A stretch of 64,000 nt of DNA, from contig JAWDGP010005301.1 in NCBI GenBank assembly GCA_033675545.1, positions 435,001-499,000 of the forward strand, written 5' to 3'. The notes under the pieces are model-generated. The model saw nothing but the letters and a program-made list of their open reading frames with translations. It made no database searches and was not told where the DNA came from. This document shows positions 25,982 through 38,103 of the stretch, in pieces. The DNA comes from Elysia crispata (taxonomy: Eukaryota; Mollusca; Gastropoda; Plakobranchidae). Made by a program: the position numbers and the translations under genes. Every line of letters starts with the position of its first letter. Within the stretch, counting starts at the first letter, position 1.

Positions 25982-26391
25982 ATAGAATCCAGTGTTTAGA
26001 AAAGATAAATGACGACTGGATCACATCCTCAAGCATCAGAGTGGAAACTCAGAAGTGATTCGGATGAATGGCAAACAAACATAAAGAGTTGAAACTCTGT
26101 GTTTAGGACGAATGGGAGACAAACTTAAGAGTTGAAACTCAAGATTGTGGATGAATAAGTGAATTTTGAAACATGGGAGTTGAAACCCGGTGTTTAGGAT
26201 GAATGAGTGAATTTTGAAACATAGGAACTGGAACCCAGAGTTTAGGCTGAATGAGCTTTCAAACAAAGGAGTTGGAGCCCAATGAGTATGACGGTGAAGT
26301 GAGACAGTCTAAAACGTGAAAATCAAAAAATGGAGATGAATGAGCTAGACGTTCCGAATTATGTGAACTTCCCCTAGATGTCAGGGTAAAA
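22778..26391. repeat. Tandem array of about six 650-770 bp units
   Basis: The same succession of words recurs. First is aaaccagttgatggcatttt, then gtcaggc..gattatgtg.tgata, then catgacagaattaa, then ttgacattagcaggcacgag, then tctcaaaccactttagtg, then gagagagtgaacatag. Unit anchors lie at 22778, 23544, 24288, 24977, 25633 and 26361, giving spacings of 766, 744, 689, 656 and about 728 bp. The last unit is truncated or internally deleted. Between the conserved blocks, 40-55 bp sub-repeats of the type gagttgaaactcagtgtttaggatgaatg occur several times per unit, so the array is a two-level repeat. Minus-strand frames inside it (Phe/Ser/Ile-rich) come from the sub-repeats. Its origin (satellite, gene-derived or transposon-derived) is unknown. 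Confidence 0.9.
25917..25978. repeat. (GA)n expansion inside the fifth array unit
   Basis: About 30 perfect GA units replace the short gagagagtgaacatag word that occupies this position in the other array units. Confidence 0.95.
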
Positions 26392-26804
26392 AGATCAAAA
26401 TGGTGTGCATGGTATACACCAAAGATTTAAACAGTGTCCTCTATAGAGGTAATGCAATTTCATTTATAGTTTTGGTACTAAGCTAAGTCATGAGCTCTAT
26501 TCAATAATCAGCATTTAAAGGCCGTCCTTACTATTTTGACGTTGAAAATTTTCTCATATGCGTTTTAATGAAATCGTTTTCTTCTTATTTTTAGATTCAT
26601 CTCCGAGCATTGGTATGATTAACGTTAACGTTAGTGTTCATTATAAGTTATTTAAATTTTTTATACAGATTTTTTTTTTAAATAACTAGCAAAGAGAACC
26701 AGAGCTCATGTTTTCCAAATTTATAGCAGATAAAACTAAATTAAGATAACAAATGATTTACAAACCGCCGAAATGTACACAGTCAAACTAAAAAATTATC
26801 CCCT

Positions 26805-26843
<39 letters not shown>

Positions 26844-28069
26844 TATAGATATATAAATATATATATATACACTTTGTTTCCGTCGCAAAGTTAAATGATA
26901 AAAGCGTTTTAACATTCAAGACAAGAAGAACGAAACTTTGATTTTAAAAAATCTGGTTTTCACAAAATGATAAATCAAGTTTATAAATTTAAAAAACAAG
27001 TAATAGATTTTGGTTCGGAGGACATTTATGACGACTAAAACAGAGGGAATAATTAGCGGTCGATGAATTGTGCTGAATATGCGGAAGTAAAAAAAAAAAT
27101 GAGCGAGTAATAAATAATGAACGTTTTGCTCCCCTCAATTACTCTTTTTTTCAATGTGTCACGCTAGAGGTATAGGAAAATAATACCAGGTCCAAAAAAG
27201 TATATACAGTTGAAGTTGCACACAAAGATAAGAAGAAAGTAAAATTTAACTGAGGCTTGATTAAAGTAGACAACCACAAATGCTATGGACGATGATAAGA
27301 AATGGCAAACTCAGGAACTACAATTATTATAATTCCATGAAAGAAAAACTGCAATTTTTTTTTTACCTGTAAACTAATTGACCATTATAGTATAATGTTA
27401 TCGTGAGTGTATAATTTGATGCAATACTTTCATGTGCTAGTTTGGGGAATAAACATGTCAGATGGTTGAATGGATTAGTTCGCTAAGGCGCATTAAACTT
27501 CCTAACCCAACGCCTGCACTAATTTGCAAAAAAAATAAACCTGTAATCAGTTTTTGCTCATATCAATACTATCTTATTGTGATGAATAAATAAAAAAAAA
27601 TCCACATCGCTGTTCAGTTTAAAAAACCAAATGCCTCGACTTATCAAGGAAAAGATCATAATTAAGCTTACGCATATTTGACTTTGCTTAAAAAAAAGTA
27701 GAAAATTTCAGTTAAAAACTGTATGGTTTATTAAAAAAAAGCTATGAAAATGGTATAAAACTTAGCTTCTTTAAGGCAGCTGTAGAGTAAAGATGCTGAG
27801 CAGTCTCCTTGGGTCGTCCTAAAAATATTTTCTGTATGGATGATTTCATTCCACGCAGAGGCTACTTCACACCTCCAGCTTTTTTTTTTTTTGGTATAGC
27901 ATGAAACCTATGAGGTAAGATAAAAATTAACGTTTCATTGCTTAAAAGCGTCAAATAATATGATAACATAGTTTTAGACGAACAAAAAAACCGCACGTGG
28001 TAAATTCTAGATGACGGTGCGTGCATCAGTAAGAGAAGAAATGGGCGGGGCTAAAAAAATCATCATCAC
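26392..28069. other. Gene-poor spacer with (AC)n/(AT)n tract
   Basis: An (AC)n run at about 26807-26829 continues into AT/ATAG repeats to about 26870. A tRNA-A-box-like stretch, TTAGTTCGCTAAGGCGC, lies at about 27476-27492 and could mark a SINE fragment. Otherwise the stretch is AT-rich without recognised content. Confidence 0.5.
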
Positions 28070-28190
28070 AGCAGCACAGCAGCAGAAGCAGCAGCAGCAG
28101 CAGTAGTAGTAGTAGTGGTGGTGGTGGTGGATATTGATAATGATGAAGGTGATGATAAGGACTATGATTATGTTTGTGATAATGATCAAT

Positions 28191-28255
<65 letters not shown>

Positions 28256-28301
28256 GATAATGATAATGATAATGATAATGATAATGATAATGATAATGAT
28301 A

Positions 28302-28361
<60 letters not shown>
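28070..28361. repeat. Compound tri/hexanucleotide microsatellite
   Basis: Ordered blocks: CAG-type units from 28070, then AGT and GGT units to about 28130, (AAT)n at 28192-28230, the hexanucleotide (GATAAT)n at about 28230-28303, then (GAT)n to about 28361. Neighbouring blocks differ by single substitutions. All long open frames here are low-complexity translations. Confidence 0.95.
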
Positions 28362-29158
28362 GTAATGATAAAAAAACTGATAGAGATGATGCCCGTGAAA
28401 ATTGGCCACAAGTACATAAAGATGAAAAGAACGGCAATCATAAATATAGACGTATTAATAATTGTTTTAACACTAACTAACTTACCCAGCTGTTTTTCGA
28501 CCTGTTGTCTCCCTAGTTGAAAGAGAATTCTTGTGCTTCTAACTTGGAATTCAATGGACACATCAACGTGTACACATTGAGATAAAATCTTACACAGTAT
28601 CAGCCTGTGCAGTTGATCAACATTGAAGAAACCGCTCACAACTAGGACGATCTTTAATTTCTCGAACAATTGTTGTGCTGGTCCTTATATGATATATGAT
28701 CAGTCTTTGTATAACAGTATTTTAAACTGTTTCCGCAGGAAAAAGTGATTTTTAGTCAGATCTTTAAAATCTTGATAGACCTTGAAAGGGTGGCTTGAAT
28801 CCAACACGCGAAATCTGTTCAGAAAAGAAGTGTGTGTCACAAAGTGTAGGATCCTGTATTTCCATCCCCTATCCCAGTGCCTATGACTATATCACCTTTG
28901 TGAGGTAAAAAATAAACTTCTATTCCCACATGTTAAAACCAGGGAAAGGTAATCCAAAGCTGCAAATATCTGTCCTCGATATTTCATGTTTTGTTCTACA
29001 ATGCTTTGTTTCACTTGTGGGAGTAGCCTAAAATTTTGGATGTAATTTTCCAACTAAAGTGAGGCTTCAAAGTAACTAAAAAGGATACTAAAGGCAGATT
29101 AAAAAAGAGTGAGGAAGAGTATAAGAAAGAGACAAAGAGACAGGTAGACACAGAGAGC

Positions 29159-29161
<3 letters not shown>
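28362..29161. other. Spacer between microsatellites
   Basis: About 800 bp of AT-rich, non-repetitive sequence with no recognised gene. Confidence 0.5.

Positions 29162-29251
<90 letters not shown>
29162..29251. repeat. (GA)45 microsatellite
   Basis: Perfect GA dinucleotide run of about 90 bp, embedded in a wider GAGA-rich context from about 29140. Confidence 0.95.
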
Positions 29252-29255
<4 letters not shown>

Positions 29256-29520
29256 AAAGAATTGATTTTTAAAAAAGAGTGAAAGAGTAAAATATCTGAC
29301 TAAACGAGTAAAGTTAGAGCGAATTCATATGGCTAGGACCTTTATTTCCTTCTCTGGATATCTCTTTTTCTCTCTTTCTTTCTCTCACTGTCTCTCTTTA
29401 ACTTGAAAAAAACTCTATTATTACAACACACACGCTCCCATAAAGAAAATCCAAGTGTTTCTAAATACCACAAGGGTAGATCAAGAAAATACTCAGGTGA
29501 AAACTACTACACTAGTACTA

Positions 29521-30412
<892 letters not shown>

Positions 30413-31266
30413 ATAATGTTATTAATAATAATACTAACCACCAATAAGTTAGTTAATAAACTATGTCAAAAGCGCTGAGATCTAGGTCTATTTGAAATAG
30501 GCAGTGTTTTTCATTATCATAATTGTTTTAAATAGGACCTTAATGAATGAAAGAGGGCCTTCAGACCATGTACGATAGGATCTATCTAATTTAATGTAAA
30601 CTTCTTGACTCACAGAAGCGTGTATGTAAGAAAGTTGATATTTCAAACGTGGTTTTGGTTTTTATGACGTCTTAGAAGCCTAAGGTTTTATAATGACAAA
30701 AGACAAATATGCTTGCCTTCTTTAAATAATAGGCTTGTACATGTATTGAGAAACGAATTGTATCAGTGTAATTGACGATCTCATCAACGATTTGTCGTGC
30801 TGATAAAATTCCTTTTTGTCTGTGCGCCGTATTTTATAGAAAAACTTGATCTTCTTGGTTTATTTTTCACTCTTTTGAATATTGAGCTGTGTAGGAATGT
30901 TTATAACAAAATCGGTAATTTAATGAGTTGTCACTAAATAGGAGAAGTCGAATTAACTATTTTTTTTTTTTTTTTTGTTGACGTTATGGTTTGTAGACAT
31001 TGACAAACTTACAAGTTTAATCACATTGCATAAAATTTGAAATGTAATTATTGACAAAGAGGTGAACAAGACAATTTTATTTTGATTTAATTGGAAAAAG
31101 CCATTTTAAAGCGAAAGATTTTTTTTTTTCAATATATGTACAAAATGCATAAGCTTGGAAACAAAAACAAAAAATATGCCTTCATGCGATATTATTATCT
31201 ATTAATTCATTCATTCATTAGTTTACTAACTTATCTATGCTTGGTTTTAATATTATCATAGCAATG
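30413..31266. other. Gene-poor spacer
   Basis: AT-rich sequence with a poly-T run at about 30960-30977. No gene recognised. Confidence 0.5.

Positions 31267-31356
<90 letters not shown>
31267..31356. repeat. (AAT)30 microsatellite
   Basis: Perfect AAT tract of about 90 bp. Confidence 0.95.
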
Positions 31357-31357
<1 letters not shown>

Positions 31358-31819
31358 CAACCTATCTACCTTAGTGTCGTAGTCTAGATGTCCACTCATT
31401 TGCGCAAAAGATTCATATATGCATCTCCAGGGGCAACCAAGTGCGTCCCGACTTAATGTCAAGACCCGGAAAAGAGACCAGAGGATAACAAAATTTATTT
31501 AATGGGTTAGGTAGTATCGTCATCGTAATTTTTTCTCGTACTTAACTATAATTTAGTGTATGATTACTTGTGCTTCTAAGGAACATTTTATCATCGCACA
31601 TTTAGATTTTCCAAGTTTTGTGCAACGCAAACAGAAACATCAGGACTACACCTAAATCTAGGCCTAGATCTAGGGTATATTTACTTAAAGTTTGAAAAAA
31701 AAAAAAAGCTGTGGCATTGTAACTCATCCAGATAACAATTAAATAGATTTTGGTTACTAGCGACGAAAATCACAATTCGATCGTGTATATTTAACGTCAA
31801 CAGGAATATTACAGCCAGT

Positions 31820-32190
31820 ACCCTACTCTGTGAGACTGGCCATTTGTTGTATTTAGATTTAGAGGATGGGGTCCAGGCTCTTGATCTGTATAAACAGAGA
31901 TGCTGAAATTGCTAGCAAGATCAGAGTCTCTGAGGATAAGGTTATCAGCTTGAGTCAAAAAGACTTGGGCATGACCCTGGTTTCTTGGTCCGTGTAGGCT
32001 TGTGGCTAGGTGGATCAAGGTCATGTTTAGTACCTTGTATGTTCAACAAAACTAGGGAGACAAGGATTTTGATATTTGTAAGCAAATAGGATAAGGAGAC
32101 CCGACCCTGATCTTGATCTGTGTAGGCAGAGAGGATAAGTAGATCACCCCTTCATACATGTATATGCAAAAACTGAGAGACTAGCGGTCA
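31820..32190. repeat. Degenerate minisatellite-like tract
   Basis: Related words recur about every 60-80 bp: gatctgtataaacagag, gtccgtgtaggcttg, gatctgtgtaggcagag and catgtatatgcaaaaactgag, each followed by variants of ggataag or gagac. This looks like an old tandem repeat, too diverged for exact unit bounds. Confidence 0.45.
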
Positions 32191-32950
32191 ATCCATAATT
32201 GTAATGAACACAAATAGCAAATATTAATGTAAAAGGCATAAGGCAGTTTAGTAGCCTCTTCATATCTGTAAGTGTAACATCTGTTACCTTCTAAACCTAC
32301 CTGGTTTCAGGACTTAGCACTTTATACGTCAATTTAGAGCATTAACCTATTCTTCTTTCATTTTTCCTAATGTCCAATCAAATCCAGCTTATTCCAGAAA
32401 ACATAGCTAGCTCAAAATACCAGTCCCTGTAGCTTGCTTCAACAATCCTTTAATTTGCATTGTGTTACACTAAGAGCTCAAAGCAGCAGTAGTAATTACA
32501 ACGCTTGTTTATTTAAACTGAGATAAGTGTTAGTTTCTGCATTGCATTTCCAGAGTCTTGCTGGATGCGATTGTGGACTCTCAGGTCTTATAAAATGCTT
32601 ATTGATTACATATATCCTTCATGACTCAGCCGAAACCAACAAGATCTAGGCATTATTCTGCTACTTAGCAAAGAAAAAAACATGGTATTGGAGTCATCAA
32701 AATGTCTCCAAAAAACTCCAGTCTTTAAAACTCCAACAAAGCTAACAAACTGAAGGCAACTAGCATGTTCAATTATCTACATAAAGGCTTTGATTAAATT
32801 TCATTTTTAAAATATTTCATAACATACTCACAATATGCTGCATAACTTGTCACAATTTCGCTTTAACCTTACAGGAAACAGATTTACAAATTCATGTTGG
32901 AATCTTATCATATTTGTTTGTAATTCTCCTTTTTTAAAACCGTAACTTTC
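32191..32950. other. Upstream region of the 32994 gene
   Basis: AT-rich sequence without recognised elements. A pyrimidine-led acceptor (tttcatttcag, ending at about 32957) suggests that the first coding exon may be preceded by a 5' untranslated exon in this stretch. Confidence 0.4.
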
Positions 32951-32993
32951 ATTTCAGACATATTCATTTGATTTACTTTCCAAGACATCAATC

Positions 32994-34943
32994 ATGGATA
33001 TTTGTGGTACAAAATATGAGAAGCCCTTAAATCTGTCACAGTCCCAGGTGTTTCTGAATGGAGCTAACAAGGCTGTGGTGTGGTCTGGGCCTCCACACAT
33101 GGTGCCTACTCCTCCAACTTGGACAGAACTGAGAGCAGTCCGCTTCAATCCTCGCCTAACACGCAAGGATCCAAAAACATTTAAGGCAGAGGAAGATTGG
33201 ACGGAGTATCACCGTCAACGGCACACCCCGAGTGGTGAGGATTAAAATATACATATGTGTATATATACTGTACATATATATATATATATATATATTTTTT
33301 TTTTTTAATTAAAAAAAATATTTTTTTATAATTTTACTTAATTTAAACTGGAAATACCAAATTTAGACAAGAAAAAAAAACAAAAGCAAAAAAAAAATTA
33401 CAACTGTTTCATTTGCATATTAGTTCCTACTTGTTCTTTTTTTTAATTATATAAGATTTTATGAGAAACTTAAGGGGTGCAAAACTAACTTTAAAAAAAC
33501 AACTCACAGAAATAGGATTTTGTTAGATATAGATTTACCACTAAAAATAAATGAGAATATAAACATAGACCATGTGCCTACTAAAATGAAGAGACAGTTA
33601 ATGCATAAGTGAAGGTGGAAAATTCTGCTAGCTGACAGATACAGCGGGCAAAGTCCATTATGTTGAACAAAATGTATTATTTAACTGTCTTTGAAATTTG
33701 TAATTTAAATCATATATATTATTTTGCTCAGAAGTATCCTTGAAATAAATACCCTATGGTTATCATGTAATAAAACAATTTATTACAAATTGTTCTTCCT
33801 ATACAAACAGCATAATGATGTTTGATTTTTTTTTCAAATGAGTTCTGGGGTTAGTCATTTAAACTATGGAACTTCTCTATTTTTAAATTTATTTCCTTTG
33901 TTCAATTATTAAGGGTTGTTAATGTGAAAGAAAAATTTGAAAAAAACTTGCAGCAGGAATTAAGAGCTTTTGCGATCTGGTTTACATGAAGTTATGATTT
34001 TCAGACAATGCGCTAGCTTTTTAAGTCACAAAACTATAATGATTGAAAACATTTTTTTACAAGGTCTTTCATAGCCATCTATTTTAATCTTACAATAATT
34101 AGGATATGAACTTATCAGTCAAAATTTTATATATGTTAATTGTTTGAAACATTTGGAAAAGTTGAAATAAGAAAGAATGACCCATGTAAGTTGACTTTTT
34201 TTTACTTCAACAAAATGACGATAGATTTATTGAATCATGTAGATGAATAATAGACATGTTCAAAACACACAATAACATTAGCAAAATAACAAGTTTTGAG
34301 GAAAAACAAAACAAAAGATATTTACACAAAGTTACAGTCAATCTATTAACAATGTTTCAACAGCTGACGCAAGATTACAGCATTTCATCAATGAACATGA
34401 TTACATTTATATTTTACTTTTTAAAAAGGTTTAAGTCTACTGTTTTAAGCATTTTCAAATTCTTTTTCTTTATGAGAATAAGTCATCATATGCGCGCTTC
34501 TTTGTTCCACTATAAAACTAAAATAATCATGAGGGCGTGGTGTGGGGGAAATCTTGTGAATCCAAATTCTTTAAGCCACTTAAAACTTAAATGCGATCTT
34601 TGTCTCCTAAGGCTATTATGGCCATTCAATTGGCACACAGCCATCTGGAGTACCCAACTTGAGGCTTGATGGCTACACAAGACATATTCATGGCATGCCT
34701 CCTCGTGACATATTTCTACATCGCTGGCCAAAGGCAGACAGCTGGATGCAGCCAGCCAGAGCCCCAAGGGGCGAGTACTATGGCTATTATCATGAGGCTC
34801 TTGAGTCTGAGCGCTTCATGAGAGAAAGACTTAGGCCCATGAGAGAGAGAATCACACCCTTTGATATTCCAAGGGTTACCTCCCTCACCTGCAAACAGGT
34901 CCACAGAGATGTTGACTGTGACCTTGGAGGAGGACTTTCTTAA
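32994..34943 (+). CDS. Small two-exon gene, 190-residue protein of unknown function
   Basis: Exon 1 is 32994-33234 (donor GTGAGG) and exon 2 is 34612-34943 (acceptor TCTCCTAAG). The split glycine codon keeps the frame, giving 190 residues and a TAA stop. The ATG has a good context (atcATGG). I do not recognise the family. The protein is hydrophilic, rich in Arg, Pro, Tyr, Trp and His, with motifs such as WSGPPHMVPTPPTW, GYYGHSIGTQPSG, RWPKADSWMQPARAPRGEYY and RFMRERLRPMRERI. It has no signal peptide, membrane segment or known catalytic motif. Short proteins of this composition are common among axonemal microtubule-associated factors, but that is only a guess. Splice phase, balanced composition and a nearby polyadenylation signal argue that it is real. 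It points toward the 3' end of POLR1B, about 2.4 kb away. Confidence 0.8.
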
Positions 34944-34977
34944 GTTTCTGCGTATGTTTCTTACATGAAAAGTCCAT

Positions 34978-34983
34978 AATAAA
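34978..34983 (+). promoter_or_regulatory. Polyadenylation signal AATAAA of the 32994 gene
   Basis: A perfect AATAAA lies 35 nt after the stop codon. A second one occurs at 35575-35580 and could be an alternative distal site. Confidence 0.6.
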
Positions 34984-37056
34984 TGTCTTAGATGCATTGA
35001 GGATACAAAGCAACATTGCAAAACACCTGGTTTTCTTGAGTGTGCCATTCTGGTTGGTCGTCTATTTTTTAACTTCAACTAACTTAAACTAAAAACATGC
35101 AATTCTTGTGGTGGTAATTTTAATTGCTAGCTTCTGGATCCATCTTGAAACAAAAATTGCAACCTAACTGTACCAGATTTTGATGTTTTGCAATGTTTAA
35201 AGTGCACAATTATTAAATATAAAAAAAGCTCACTTTCAAGCTCTCCAATGAAATAAGGCTTTCACTAAGATTACTATCTATTACAAAAAGCAGCTAAAAA
35301 TTGTAACAAATGGTGTATTATTAATTTCAAAAGAAAAAGAAAACCTTAAAAATGGCCTCAGAATTGTGTGAAAAATAACTTTTATGGAACACTTTTTTAT
35401 ATAAGAATTACATCTTAATGATGAGGTAATTTTTCATAGTTCAGAAATTACATCTGTGCTGCTTATGTATTTTTTCTTGGGAATTTATTCATGCTAAATA
35501 AGTCTTAAGCATTTAGGATTGCTACCATACTACTTTCCATCAGTATTATGTACATACACAAAAAATCATCTGCTAATAAAGTGTGATACTTTTCTTTTTC
35601 ATCATTTGTGGTTTTTTTTTTGGGGGGGGAATGAAACAGAAACATGATTTAGGAGAAGTTAATTTGCATTGAAAGTTTCAATTATGGCAGGCAAAAGGTG
35701 TTTTAATTGATATGTGCAAAACAAAATTAAGTGCCCTTATATTTGTTGAGTATCCAAGTATTGTTCATTCATTAGTTTTTTATCTATGGAGTAAAAATTA
35801 GCTCTCTGATAAGAGCTCAGACTAGCAACCCAAAAGCAAAACAGAATCATTTCTAAAAAGACAAGTTTTTCCCCCCTAGGAATTCGCACTCACAATGATT
35901 TATTTCTACAGGGAAAGGTCACTGCTTACTATCAGCCTCAGATGCACTACAAAGCATATGTTTTACCCCTTTTCATGAAACGAAATAATGTAGGCTCCTG
36001 TTTAGCCAAACATTTGGCTGGGTAAGTGATTCCAAACTGAATAAACCATTATATGAATTTTTTTCACTCCCTGTAACAAGTCGGATAAAAATCCAGTGAC
36101 TGAGCCATTCAGTGCTCAATCCAGATAACATTGGAAGCCAAGAAATGCATTCACTAGATAAACAGAGAAAAATTCTCACTTAAAGTCTTCAATACATACC
36201 AAAATACATATATGCTTTAATAAAAGAGACTTGCAAAGATTGCCTTTTATATTCAAATTAGAAATGATTGAAAGATTTTTTAAAAAATGAAAAAAAAAGT
36301 GTGAAAGTGCTCTTTGATTCTAAAAAAAAAAAGACTTATTCAAACATATTTCTGTACTTTTAATTAAAGTGAAACAAAAAAAATTTAATGCCTCCTAGAA
36401 ATTACTGGAACAGATCTTGATTATGGCAAAAGACACTTACAAATTCTTGATTTTAAAAAAAAATAAAGTAGACCTTCTTAGCTTTCTTATCAATACAGTA
36501 GTCTCCGGATGAAAACATGCCAGATAAAACACACTCTTCGACTAAATGCATGCTTTAGCTTTATGGATTTCTCACTATGTAATCAGTACACTCTAACCAT
36601 GCGCCACACCGCCTAAACGCATGCTTTGAAATTGGTAGTTGATTACCAGTAAAATGGAAGAAATAGCCATACTTGTCATAGGAATGGCTTTCTTATGACA
36701 CAGAAATGAATTAAGTCTCTTTGCAAATTCTGCAAGCATAATATAATGTGCATGGGGCAGACATAGTGAAAAGGGGAGAGAAGGGCTTTCTGAATGAATT
36801 GGGATCAAGTGGGAGCCACAAATTTGCAGAAACAGCAAGGACATACGACATATCAAGATCTGCAGAGTCCAAGTAAAGAAAGACGGATGAATGTAAGATT
36901 GAGAACCTTTCACAAAAGGGAAAAAGAATGGTCAAGGAAGGAGACGTCGAAAATGCCTTTCAGATTTAGCTTGAAGACAGTAGGATGAGCAACACACACT
37001 GATAAACGCTCCTCCTCTAACAGAAAAAGCCACAGCTGTGCAGATGGGATTCAAAT
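34984..37056. other. Convergent intergenic region
   Basis: AT-rich spacer between the 3' ends of the 190-residue gene and POLR1B. It contains several short open frames on both strands (for example 36593-36913 minus) with no recognised similarity, and a possible SINE fragment at about 36545-36615. Confidence 0.55.
36545..36615 (-). repeat. Possible tRNA-derived SINE fragment
   Basis: The minus strand reads TGGCGCATGGTTAGAGTG at 36606-36589, close to a tRNA A-box with its flanks, but no good B-box follows. An 18-bp segment beside it (36573-36590) recurs with two mismatches at 60526-60543, which supports a dispersed element. Confidence 0.35.
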
Positions 37057-37062
37057 TTTATT
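37057..37062 (-). promoter_or_regulatory. Polyadenylation signal AATAAA of POLR1B
   Basis: A perfect AATAAA on the minus strand lies about 317 nt after the POLR1B stop codon. No closer perfect signal was noticed. Confidence 0.45.
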
Positions 37063-37378
37063 GATCATTCCATTCCCGACGAAAGTAAAAATCATTCAGA
37101 GAATGATACAAATTATAAAGAAAAAATCCACCAAACTACCCTTCACGCACAAAGTCTGAGAAATCAAGGGAAGAAACCTACTTTAGATTTAACATCAGAT
37201 TTAACTCAAGCATTTTTTCTGCTTTGTCATGCTTTTTGAAAAGTAATAGTACAGTTGACAATATGACATTCATTGGGAGTAAAACTTTCTCCTATGAATT
37301 AGAAATGAATCAAATGACTTAATCTTAATATTAATATTACCAATTTCCCTCAGTTATTGATCTTCAAAGGCCTAACAA

Positions 37379-38103
37379 TCACTTGTTCTCTTTAACCTCA
37401 AGATTTACTTTAATCCCTATACTTCCAAGCTCTGCCACCAAGAAACGAAATACATAAGGCACTTGTATCTGCTGGATGTGGACTCTCTCCTTGCAGTGCT
37501 GACAGATAGTTTGATGGCAAAACTGAGTGGAACGTTGATCTTTCTCTCCAGCTTGCTGCACAAGCATTGGTGACAATATAGTTTGACACTTGGTGCAGAT
37601 ATATGCCTGCAAGAGTGAAGCAGATGGAAAGAAAAAAATTTTGAATGGTGAGAATTGCTAATACTTTGCTCTCATTCTACAAATATCTCTTGAGATACAT
37701 TCAATTTCTCTATGCAAACATTACAAAATTTGAAGACAATCCAAGTTCATATACATACCAAAAAGGAGAAAATTTGATAGGGGAAAGCTTGCCTTGTTAA
37801 AAATGAAACTTCTAAATGACAATACCTTTCGAATTTTTTTTGGGATTGCTGCTTTGCAAAAAAAAGAATGATAGGAAAAAGATACTTTGGTAACTGTGAA
37901 GGATATAAATTAAATATAAAGTAAAAAGAAAAATTCACCTTGGATTTATCTGAGCAGTTGAAAAGTCGGTCTTGCAAGAGGAAACTGGAACCGTGGGCAA
38001 TGAGAGCATCTCGCTCCATTTCTCCAAACCGCACTCCGCCAGCACGCTTTCGGCCCTGGACTGGTTGTTGTGTGAGCTGGTCCACTGGGCCTGTTGTTCT
38101 CAC
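37379..38103 (-). other. POLR1B: POLR1B exons 29-30: C-terminal clamp/anchor with zinc site
   Basis: Exon 29 carries [20 protein letters not shown], the conserved anchor to the largest subunit. Exon 30 carries a four-cysteine zinc site (C1066, C1069, C1097, C1100) and ends with [19 protein letters not shown], the standard Pol I C-terminus. All four cysteines are intact. Confidence 0.92.

Noticed and set aside
25378-26266. Minus-strand frames of 111 and 76 codons with repeating FQLPCFKIH-type units
   Set aside because: They are the 40-55 bp sub-repeats of the tandem array read in one frame; unit-to-unit frame is not kept.
22778-26391. CRISPR-like or rDNA-like array
   Set aside because: Units are 650-770 bp and diverged, with no short identical repeats with unique spacers and no rRNA sequence.
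28007-28669. Long low-complexity open frames (poly-Ile, poly-Asp/Asn, poly-His/Tyr)
   Set aside because: They are translations of AAT, GATAAT and GAT microsatellites on both strands, with no splice or codon-use support.
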